A DNA stretch of 15,442 nt, taken from positions 1-15,442 of the forward strand of contig CAISTO010000098.1 in assembly GCA_903888395.1 (NCBI GenBank). The letters run 5' to 3'. Each line of letters starts with the position of its first letter. The stretch's first letter is position 1. The position numbers and the translations under genes are program-made. The DNA is from an uncultured Bacteroidota bacterium. GTDB taxonomy: Bacteria > Bacteroidota > Bacteroidia > UKL13-3. The notes under the pieces are model-generated. The model saw only the letters and a list, made by a program, of their open reading frames with translations, was not told the DNA's origin and did no database searches. Of the stretch, positions 1 through 7,064 are shown one piece after another.

Positions 1-1
1 A

Positions 2-277
2 CCATTTAAAAATTATGATATGCTTTGGCTTTTAGTATTAAGTATATTATGTACTACATTGGCATTTACATTAAGTGTTGAAATCATGAAATATTTTTCA
101 CCTTTTACTGTCATTATAACTAATAATTTAGAACCTGTTTATGGCGTATTATTTTCGGTGTTTTTATTTGGTCAATCAGAAATCATGTCTTCTCAATTTT
201 ATATTGGAGCTATAATTATACTTATCTGTGTATTTAGCTATCCTTTTTTTAAGAAAAAATTTGATAAGGAATACTAA
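2..277 (+). CDS. DMT/EamA-family transporter, C-terminal part (5' end outside window)
   Basis: The frame is open from the left edge (reading from position 2) to the TAA at 275-277, so the gene starts upstream of the window. About 91 residues are visible. They contain three hydrophobic segments separated by short loops. The stretch FSPFTVIITNNLEPVYGVLF, followed by a Gly-rich last helix and a basic tail (KKKFDKEY), is typical of the final helices of the second EamA domain in drug/metabolite transporters. The family consists of inner-membrane exporters of metabolites or amino acids; the substrate cannot be told from this fragment. The internal ATG at position 20 is not taken as the start because coding continues upstream of it and a protein starting there would be only a third of the usual length (about 290 residues). 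Confidence 0.82.
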   Translation, partial: PFKNYDMLWLLVLSILCTTLAFTLSVEIMKYFSPFTVIITNNLEPVYGVLFSVFLFGQSEIMSSQFYIGAIIILICVFSYPFFKKKFDKEY

Positions 278-314
278 GTTTATATTTTTTTAATTAATTA
301 GTTCAAATCAATTC

Positions 315-360
315 AAAAGTCAATAATTTTAATGACTTTACGTTTATTTTTATATTTTAT
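315..360 (+). terminator. Possible weak terminator after the transporter gene
   Basis: Arms AAAGTCA (316-322) and TGACTTT (333-339) can pair around a 10-nt loop. A T-rich tract follows (344-360) but is interrupted by A residues. The position, about 40 bases past the stop codon and before the next promoter, fits a terminator. The stem is short and AT-rich. Confidence 0.3.
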
Positions 361-372
361 TTTAATGAACTG

Positions 373-401
373 TTGTAAAGTTGTAAAAATTAATATATTT
401 G
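373..401 (+). promoter_or_regulatory. Bacteroidota-type promoter of the nucleotide-sugar dehydratase gene
   Basis: TTG at 373-375 (-33 box) is followed after 18 bases by TATATTTG at 394-401, a full match to the Bacteroidota -7 consensus TAnnTTTG. The start codon lies 20 bases downstream, giving a short leader. TTGTAAA occurs twice (373-379 and 381-387); only the first is at a suitable distance from the -7 box. Confidence 0.6.
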
Positions 402-420
402 CAATGTAATTGAATTCTCT

Positions 421-2388
421 ATGAAATATTTACGTATATTATTTGCTACTAGTTCAAATATACCTCGTTGGGTTATATTTATGATTGATTTAGGGATTTG
501 TGCCTTTTCTTTTGTTTTAGCAGTAATTTTACGACATAGCTTTAATTATAACGATACTACGTTTACGGCCATAGTTGTGGTATTACCTGTTATATTATTA
601 ATAAAGTCTGTCTTTATGATGTACTTGAGATTATATTCAGGAATTATTCGCCATACAAGTGTTCAAGATGGAATAAATGTACTTTATAGTTCTATTTTTA
701 GCAGTGTTGGATTGTATGTCATTTCATTGTTTTACAAATCTTTTATTGTTAAAGATGATTTAATTATTCCAGTTTCAGTTATTATTTTAGATTTTATTAT
801 TTCCGCATTTTTTTTAAGTGCATTTCGTGTTTTTGTTAAATTATTATATTTAAAAGTTACACATAAAAATAATGGCTTAGTATTAAATTATGTAATTTTT
901 GGCGCGGGTGAAGCTGGCATCATTACAAAAAGAAAATTAGAACAACACAAAGGTTCAAATATTAATGTAGTGGCTTTTTTTGACGATGACATGAATATGA
1001 TTGGTAAATCAATTGAGGGAGTTAGAATTTACAACTTTGATAAGGATTTAAATTCATTGAATTCAAAATATGAAATTGAAAATTTAATTATTAGTGGAAT
1101 TGAATTAAGCAAAAACAGAAAACAAGAAATTGTAGACCATTGTTTATCAAATAATATAAATGTTAAAAGTGTTCCACCTGTAGATAAATGGATTAATGGT
1201 GAGCTAAGTTATAATCAAATAAAAACTGCAAAAATTGAAGATTTAATTCATAGAGATATTATTGAATTGGATACCAATGCCATTGGCAAACAATTGAATG
1301 GTAAAATAGTAATGGTTACAGGTGCTGCCGGTTCTATAGGTAGTGAAATTGTTAATCAACTTTGTAAATTTAAAGTTAAGAAAATTATTATTGTAGATGC
1401 TAGTGAAGAAGGTTTGTATCAGTTAGAGATGAAAATTACTGAAAGCATGCATAATTTCAATATTAAAAATATTGAAATTGTTTTAGCAGATATTACAAAT
1501 TTGGTAAGAATGAAAGGAATTTTTGAACGCTTTCAACCAGATATAATTTATCATGCTGCTGCATACAAACATGTTCCTTTAATGGAAAACAATCCAACCG
1601 AAGCGATCAAAACAAATGTTAAAGGTACCATGATTTTAGCCGATTTATCGCTTGAATATAAAGTAGATAAATTTGTGATGGTAAGTACAGATAAAGCTGT
1701 AAACCCAACAAATGTAATGGGTGCAAGCAAACGCATAGCGGAAATATATGTACAGTCGTTAAATAATTATATTAAAGAAACTAAAACTAGCGAAACTAAA
1801 TTTATAACAACTAGGTTTGGAAATGTTTTAGGATCGAGTGGTTCTGTTATTCCTCGATTCCAAAAACAAATAGATGTTGGAGGTCCAATTACTGTTACAC
1901 ACCCTGAAATTACTCGTTATTTCATGACCATACCAGAAGCTTGTCAATTAGTATTGGAAGCTGGTAATATGGGAAAAGGTGGTGAAATATTTATTTTTGA
2001 TATGGGTAAGTCAATTAAAATAATTGATTTAGCTAAAAAAATGATTCGACTTTCAGGCTTAACTTTAGGTAAAGACATACAAATTATATATACTGGTTTA
2101 AGACCAGGAGAGAAGATACATGAAGAATTATTAAACGATCAAGAAAATACTGTTCCAACCCATCATTCGAAAATTATGATTGGAAAAGTTCGTGATTATG
2201 TATATGAAAATGTTAAATTAGACATTCATAATTTATTGAATTTATATAATTCACAAAATCAAACTGCAATAGTTGCTAAAATGAAGGACATTGTACCTGA
2301 ATTTATAAGCCAAAACTCCCCCTTCGAACACCTCGATAATAAGCACGAATTAAGTGACATTACTGTTGAAAAACTTTTAGGAAAATAA
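421..2388 (+). CDS. Membrane-anchored nucleotide-sugar 4,6-dehydratase/epimerase (CapD/PglF/WbpM type)
   Basis: Probably converts a UDP-sugar such as UDP-GlcNAc to its 4-keto-6-deoxy form, an early step towards modified sugars of capsule, O-antigen or glycoprotein glycans. The 655-residue length is normal for the long, membrane-bound members. Four predicted membrane helices lie at about 16-38, 48-69, 86-106 and 114-136. A first Rossmann-like (CoA-binding type) region carries GAGEAG at 161-166. The catalytic SDR domain starts near 290 with the NAD-binding motif TGAAGSIG (300-307). HAAAYKHVPLME and STDKAVNPTNVMGASKR (422-438) follow; Met433 stands where classical SDRs have the catalytic Tyr, as in PglF/WbpM, and T423-D424-K425 match the residues assigned to dehydration there. 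RFGNVLGSSGSV and RPGEKIHEELL complete the family signatures. The ATG at 421 sits 20 bases after a good promoter. No other glycan genes are next to it in this window, so the final sugar and the substrate remain inferred. Confidence 0.93.
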   Translation: MKYLRILFATSSNIPRWVIFMIDLGICAFSFVLAVILRHSFNYNDTTFTAIVVVLPVILLIKSVFMMYLRLYSGIIRHTSVQDGINVLYSSIFSSVGLYVISLFYKSFIVKDDLIIPVSVIILDFIISAFFLSAFRVFVKLLYLKVTHKNNGLVLNYVIFGAGEAGIITKRKLEQHKGSNINVVAFFDDDMNMIGKSIEGVRIYNFDKDLNSLNSKYEIENLIISGIELSKNRKQEIVDHCLSNNINVKSVPPVDKWINGELSYNQIKTAKIEDLIHRDIIELDTNAIGKQLNGKIVMVTGAAGSIGSEIVNQLCKFKVKKIIIVDASEEGLYQLEMKITESMHNFNIKNIEIVLADITNLVRMKGIFERFQPDIIYHAAAYKHVPLMENNPTEAIKTNVKGTMILADLSLEYKVDKFVMVSTDKAVNPTNVMGASKRIAEIYVQSLNNYIKETKTSETKFITTRFGNVLGSSGSVIPRFQKQIDVGGPITVTHPEITRYFMTIPEACQLVLEAGNMGKGGEIFIFDMGKSIKIIDLAKKMIRLSGLTLGKDIQIIYTGLRPGEKIHEELLNDQENTVPTHHSKIMIGKVRDYVYENVKLDIHNLLNLYNSQNQTAIVAKMKDIVPEFISQNSPFEHLDNKHELSDITVEKLLGK

Positions 2389-2427
2389 AAAGGAATACAT
2401 TTTCAATATTCCTAAGTTAGAATCTGT

Positions 2428-2442
2428 CTAAATAATATTTAG
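2428..2442. repeat. 15-bp AT-rich perfect palindrome
   Basis: CTAAATAATATTTAG is a perfect palindrome around one central A. It lies 40 bases after the dehydratase stop codon and about 115 bases before the predicted act transcription start. It could be a protein-binding site or simply an AT-rich chance palindrome. No T-run follows, so it is not a clear terminator. Confidence 0.3.
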
Positions 2443-2507
2443 TTATTAACAGTATTTCCCACGAAATTAATCTTATTATATTCGCACCATTATTGAAAAA
2501 ACGCGCC

Positions 2508-2521
2508 TTGATTTAAATCAG
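2508..2521 (+). promoter_or_regulatory. FNR/CRP-family-like binding site upstream of the act operon
   Basis: TTGATTTAAATCAG matches 9 of the 10 defined positions of the FNR-type consensus TTGATNNNNATCAA, and its core TGATTTAAATCA is a perfect 12-bp palindrome. The centre (2514.5) lies about 42-45 bases upstream of the start expected from the -7 box at 2546-2553, the usual spot for a class II activator. No convincing TTG -33 box is visible for that promoter, which fits an activator-dependent promoter. The position of the transcription start is inferred. Confidence 0.5.
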
Positions 2522-2545
2522 TATGGCAAAATACTCAATAAACAA

Positions 2546-2553
2546 TAGATTTG
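2546..2553 (+). promoter_or_regulatory. -7 box of the act operon promoter
   Basis: TAGATTTG is a full match to TAnnTTTG and lies 24 bases before the actA ATG. A matching -33 TTG at the normal distance is not seen; the FNR/CRP-like site occupies the region just upstream instead. TTTGTAAA is repeated at 2550-2557 and 2561-2568. Confidence 0.5.
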
Positions 2554-2577
2554 TAAAGAATTTGTAAATAATATTAA

Positions 2578-3834
2578 ATGAAACTGAATAAACTACTATT
2601 TTTACTAGCAGCTTTCTTTTTAGGAGCTAAATTAACAATGGCTGACGTAGCCGAAGGAGAAAAACTATTTAATGCAAATTGCACCTCTTGTCATGCAATA
2701 AATGATAAAGTTGTAGGTCCGGCCTTAAAAGACGTTGACAAACGCCAAAGTGAAGCTTGGTTAATAAAGTGGATACAAAATTCACAAGCAGTTATCAAAT
2801 CGGGTGACGAGTATGCAAACAAACTTTATAAAGAGTACAATCAATCTGCAATGACTGCTTTTCCTCAGTTGAAGGACGACCAAGTAAAATCAATATTAGC
2901 TTATATTAAAACTGGTGGTGCTGCTACAACTGTAGAAAATGGAACTCCAACAGCAACAGCTAAAACTGAAGATGGTTTTTATTCTCAAGGAATGCAAATT
3001 GGTTTGTTAATTTTTGCTGTTATTTTATTGATTATCATTTTCATATTAACGAAAATTAGAAAAGTAGTTGGAAAAATTCATGATGAAAAATATCCTGAAG
3101 AAGCCGATGAGATAAAAATTCATTGGAAGCAAAATAAGAAATCTACTCGTTTTAAGTTATTTGTTAAACATCCAGTGGTTGGAACTTTAGCCGTTGGTGC
3201 ATTATTAACAGTAGTTTTAGGATTATATGGTTATGATTACGGGCAAACAAAAGTGGGTGTTCAAAAAGGATACGCGCCTGTTCAACCCATTAATTACTCA
3301 CATGAATTACATGCTGGTAAATACAAAATCAATTGTCAATATTGCCATTCTAGTGCTGATAAAGGTAAACAAGCCTCTATTCCTTCAGCAAGTACTTGTA
3401 TGAATTGCCATACTTATGTAAAAGCAAAAGCAAAATATAACGGTAAAGTTTCACCGGAAATTCAAAAAATTTATAATGCAGTTGGTTATGATGCTCAAAA
3501 TGGAACATACATAGCAGGATTTAAACAACAGCCTATCAAATGGGTAAGAATTCACAACTTACCTGATCACGCTTATTTTAACCATGCTCAACACGTTAAA
3601 ATTGGTAAAGTAGAATGTCAAGCTTGTCATGGTCCAATTGAAACAATGAAAGTAGTTAGTCAACAACGTAGTTTACAAATGGGATGGTGTATTAACTGTC
3701 ACCGTGAGGCAAAAGTAGACGTTGCAAACAATGATTACTACGAAAAACTACACAAAGATTTAAAAGCTAGCAACAAAGATTTTATTACAGTTGCTCAAAA
3801 TGGTGGATTGGAATGTGCTAAATGCCATTATTAA
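2578..3834 (+). CDS. actA: Alternative Complex III subunit ActA, multiheme cytochrome c with six heme motifs
   Basis: ActA is the multiheme electron-transfer subunit of the quinol:electron-acceptor oxidoreductase. A Sec signal peptide (residues 1-22, ending LTMA) leads into a monoheme class-I cytochrome c domain with C35-T-S-C38-H39 and Met92 as the likely sixth ligand. A Thr/Ala linker and two membrane helices (about 140-158 and 199-219) follow. The C-terminal domain resembles the cytochrome c3/c7 type and has five more motifs: C253QYCH, C274MNCH, C347QACH, C371INCH and C413AKCH, the last ending one residue before the C terminus. That gives six covalent hemes, whereas ActA is usually described as pentaheme; the N-terminal domain looks like a fused extra cytochrome. 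The gene is first in the operon, behind a TAnnTTTG box and an FNR-like site. The identification is secure from the heme pattern and the five act genes behind it. Confidence 0.93.
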   Translation: MKLNKLLFLLAAFFLGAKLTMADVAEGEKLFNANCTSCHAINDKVVGPALKDVDKRQSEAWLIKWIQNSQAVIKSGDEYANKLYKEYNQSAMTAFPQLKDDQVKSILAYIKTGGAATTVENGTPTATAKTEDGFYSQGMQIGLLIFAVILLIIIFILTKIRKVVGKIHDEKYPEEADEIKIHWKQNKKSTRFKLFVKHPVVGTLAVGALLTVVLGLYGYDYGQTKVGVQKGYAPVQPINYSHELHAGKYKINCQYCHSSADKGKQASIPSASTCMNCHTYVKAKAKYNGKVSPEIQKIYNAVGYDAQNGTYIAGFKQQPIKWVRIHNLPDHAYFNHAQHVKIGKVECQACHGPIETMKVVSQQRSLQMGWCINCHREAKVDVANNDYYEKLHKDLKASNKDFITVAQNGGLECAKCHY

Positions 3835-3891
3835 TCTAAACTATTTATCAGAAATAATTTTTAAATTACTAAAAGAAGAAAAAAAACTTAA

Positions 3892-6800
3892 ATGGGAAAT
3901 ATAAATAAATACTGGAAAGGTTTAGAAGAACTAAACAACGATCCAAAGTTTGTTGCTAATAAGAAGAATGAATTTGCACAAGGAATTCCTTTGGAAGAAG
4001 TATTAACAGATTCTGATGGCGAAATGCAATCGAACAGACGTGATTTTTTGAAATACTTTGGTTTTAGTATATCAGCAGTTGCATTAGCAGCTTGTAATAA
4101 TACTCCAGTTAAAAATGCAATTCCATACATTATTAAACCTGAAAATATAACTCCAGGTATTCCAAATTGGTATGCTACTACTTGTGGTGCATGTTCAACT
4201 GGTTGTAGTATTTTAGTAAAAACCAGAGAAGGTCGTCCTGTAAAAATAGAAGGAAATGCCGAATCTCCAGTTTTTAAAGGTGGTGTTTGTGCTACTGGTC
4301 ATGCAAGTCTTTTAGGTTTGTATGATAACGAACGTTTGAGATTACCTCGTAAAGATAATAATGAATCAACTTGGGCTACTGTAGATACAGAAATAACTCA
4401 AGCCTTAGCTTCATCTAAAAATATTAGAATTGTTAGTGGAACTAATACTAGCCCTTCTACCAAAAAAATTATTGCTGAATTTACAGCTAAATATCCATCT
4501 ACTAAAGTGGTAGGATACGAAGCAATTTCTTATGCTGCATTAATAGAAGCTAACAAACGTGCTTTTGGGAAAGCAGTAGTGCCTTCATTTAACTTTGAAA
4601 AAGCAAAAGTAATTGTAAGTTTTGGTGCCGATTTTTTAGGAACATGGATTTCTCCAGTAGAATTTACTAAAGGCTGGTCTAAAAACAGAAAAGCTGAAGA
4701 TAAGAAAATGAGTCGTCACATGCATTTTGAAAGTAATTTATCAATTACTGGTTCAAATGCTGATTACCGTTTCCCAATTAAACCTTCCATGGAAGGAGCA
4801 GTATTATTAAGCATTTATAATAAAATTGCTACTGCGACTGGAGCACCCACTTTTTCAATTCCAACTATCGAAATTGCTTTAAATTCAATTGATTTAACTG
4901 CTAAAGAATTGTTAGCAGCAAAAGGTGAATCGTTGGTAATTTCTGGTTCTAATAATATCGATAATCAATTATTAGTGGCTAGTATCAATAGTTTATTAGG
5001 AAATATTGGAACTACTATTGATTTAGATAATTACTCTAATCAAGTAAGTGGTGATGATGCAGGTTTTGAAGCATTTGTTAATGAAATGGAAAGTGGAGCT
5101 ATAGATACTGTTTTATTCTATAACACAAATCCTGCTTACAGTTATTATAACGCTGATAAATTCAAACAAGCATTAAAGAAAGTAAAAACTACTATAACCA
5201 CCAATTCATCAACTGATGAAACGGGTGAATTATGTAAATACCAAACACCAGATAATCATTATTTGGAAAGTTGGAATGATTCAGAACCTAAATTAGGATA
5301 TTTTGGATTAACACAACCAACTATTACGAATGTATTTACTACTCGCCAAGTTCAAGAAAGTTTATTGAAATGGGCAGGTAACAATTCAGATGTTTACACA
5401 TACATTAAATCAAATTGGGAAGCTAATATTTTAATGGCTGGTGAAACAGCTTGGAATAAAGCACTTCATGACGGTTTCTTTATTGCTTCACCTAAAGTGG
5501 CTAGCACTATGTCTGCAACAGCTTTATCAAATGATATTGCTAACAAAGCAACAGTAAACTATACTACTAATTTAAAAAATACTGAACTTAAACTTTACAC
5601 TAAAGTTGGTTTAGGCGATGGAACTCATGCTAACAATCCTTGGTTACAAGAATTACCTGATCCTATTAGTAAAGCATGTTGGGATAATTACTTAACAATT
5701 GGTAAAGTAACTGCCGATCAATTTAATTTGAAACAAGGTGATGTAGTAACTTTAAAAGCTGGTAAAACAACAATAGAAGGTTTACCAATTTTGATTCAAC
5801 CAGGACAAGCCAATTCAACTATTGGTTTGGCAATGGGTTACGGTAAATTAAAAGGCAAAGTAGCTTCAAACTTTGGAAAAGGTTTAGGTAAAAATGCTTT
5901 TGGTTTAGTAAGTTTTGAAAACAATACTTTTAGTTACAATGCTTCAAACGGTATTACATTAACTAAAACCGATGATGGTTATGAATTGCCATTAACTCAA
6001 ACGCATCAAACTATTGAAGGACGTAATTTATTACGTGAAGCTTCTTTGAACGAGTATATTAAAAATCCAAGTGCTGGTAATAACGAGCATGCTCATATTA
6101 TTTCATTATGGGAAGAGCATGATAGCAAAGGACACAAATGGGGAATGGCAATTGATATGAATGCTTGTACTGGTTGTGGTTCATGTGTAGTTAGTTGTTC
6201 AGCTGAAAATAATGTTCCTGTTGTTGGTAGAAAAGAAATTTTAAACAGCAGAGAAATGCATTGGATTAGAATTGACAGATACTACAGTTTTAAAAACTTA
6301 GCAACTGGAAAACCTTCTACAAAAGAAAAAGAATACGATAACAAAGACAATAATATAGATTTTGAACATGTTACTGTCATGCACCAACCTATGATGTGTC
6401 AGCATTGTGGTCATGCTCCTTGTGAAACTGTTTGTCCGGTATTAGCAACTGTTCATAGTTCTGAAGGATTGAATCAAATGACTTATAACCGTTGTGTAGG
6501 TACAAGATATTGCGCTAACAACTGTCCGTATAAAGTTCGTAGATTCAATTGGTTTAAATACAGAGAGAATGATGATTTTGATTTCCATTTTAATAATGAT
6601 TTGGGAAGAATGGTTATCAATCCTGACGTTACAGTACGCTCACGTGGTGTAATGGAAAAATGTTCATTCTGCGTTCAACGTATTCAAGCTAGCAAGTTAA
6701 AAGCTAAAATTGAAAACCGTAAAATGGTAGATGGTGATGTAAAAACTGCTTGTCAACAATCTTGTCCTGCCGATGCATTAATATTTGGTGACATGAACGA

Positions 6801-7011
6801 TGCAACTAGTGAAATTTCTAAACTATTTAAAAATGAACGTAAATATGTTTTATTAGAAGAGTATAATGTTCAACCATCGGTAGGCTACATGACTAAAATA
6901 AGAAATGTAGACGAGTCGATTGCAGGTGAACAAAAAGCACCAGTAAAACATGAAGAAAAACATGAAGAAAAGCACGAAGCTCATTCAAACGATTCTCACG
7001 CTCATTCATAA
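3892..7011 (+). CDS. actB: Alternative Complex III subunit ActB, molybdopterin-oxidoreductase-like/iron-sulfur fusion
   Basis: ActB carries electrons from the quinol site towards the hemes. Residues 49-54 (RRDFLK), a hydrophobic stretch and LAAC at 65-68 form a Tat signal with a lipobox-like end, so the mature protein may be lipid-anchored at Cys68 on the periplasmic face. Residues about 90-730 form the molybdopterin-oxidoreductase-like domain, which in this family has no active-site cofactor. It nevertheless keeps C98-x2-C101-x3-C105-x27-C133, the spacing of the N-terminal cluster in catalytic relatives. The iron-sulfur domain begins near 748: C759/762/765/769, C836/839/844/848, C868-x2-T871-x2-C874-x3-C878 (Thr in place of the second Cys, as expected for a [3Fe-4S] cluster) and C924/927 with C954/958. 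This gives three [4Fe-4S] and one [3Fe-4S]. The last 20 residues are rich in His, Glu and Lys. The gene begins 57 bases after actA behind an A-rich leader. Confidence 0.95.
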   Translation: MGNINKYWKGLEELNNDPKFVANKKNEFAQGIPLEEVLTDSDGEMQSNRRDFLKYFGFSISAVALAACNNTPVKNAIPYIIKPENITPGIPNWYATTCGACSTGCSILVKTREGRPVKIEGNAESPVFKGGVCATGHASLLGLYDNERLRLPRKDNNESTWATVDTEITQALASSKNIRIVSGTNTSPSTKKIIAEFTAKYPSTKVVGYEAISYAALIEANKRAFGKAVVPSFNFEKAKVIVSFGADFLGTWISPVEFTKGWSKNRKAEDKKMSRHMHFESNLSITGSNADYRFPIKPSMEGAVLLSIYNKIATATGAPTFSIPTIEIALNSIDLTAKELLAAKGESLVISGSNNIDNQLLVASINSLLGNIGTTIDLDNYSNQVSGDDAGFEAFVNEMESGAIDTVLFYNTNPAYSYYNADKFKQALKKVKTTITTNSSTDETGELCKYQTPDNHYLESWNDSEPKLGYFGLTQPTITNVFTTRQVQESLLKWAGNNSDVYTYIKSNWEANILMAGETAWNKALHDGFFIASPKVASTMSATALSNDIANKATVNYTTNLKNTELKLYTKVGLGDGTHANNPWLQELPDPISKACWDNYLTIGKVTADQFNLKQGDVVTLKAGKTTIEGLPILIQPGQANSTIGLAMGYGKLKGKVASNFGKGLGKNAFGLVSFENNTFSYNASNGITLTKTDDGYELPLTQTHQTIEGRNLLREASLNEYIKNPSAGNNEHAHIISLWEEHDSKGHKWGMAIDMNACTGCGSCVVSCSAENNVPVVGRKEILNSREMHWIRIDRYYSFKNLATGKPSTKEKEYDNKDNNIDFEHVTVMHQPMMCQHCGHAPCETVCPVLATVHSSEGLNQMTYNRCVGTRYCANNCPYKVRRFNWFKYRENDDFDFHFNNDLGRMVINPDVTVRSRGVMEKCSFCVQRIQASKLKAKIENRKMVDGDVKTACQQSCPADALIFGDMNDATSEISKLFKNERKYVLLEEYNVQPSVGYMTKIRNVDESIAGEQKAPVKHEEKHEEKHEAHSNDSHAHS

Positions 7012-7064
7012 GAAATAAACATTAAATTCAATCAATTTAAAAATTTAAAAAATAATATAATTAC

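Noticed and set aside
1551..1736. Minus-strand open frame inside the dehydratase gene
   Set aside because: Antisense to the conserved catalytic region of a clear SDR gene; low-complexity hydrophobic translation, no promoter or family match.
2391..2413. AGGAATA/TATTCCT hairpin after the dehydratase gene as a terminator
   Set aside because: Seven-bp AT-rich stem with a 9-nt loop and no T-run after it; too weak to call.
3888..4130. Minus-strand open frame over the start of actB
   Set aside because: Antisense to the Tat signal and first conserved part of ActB; no independent coding evidence.
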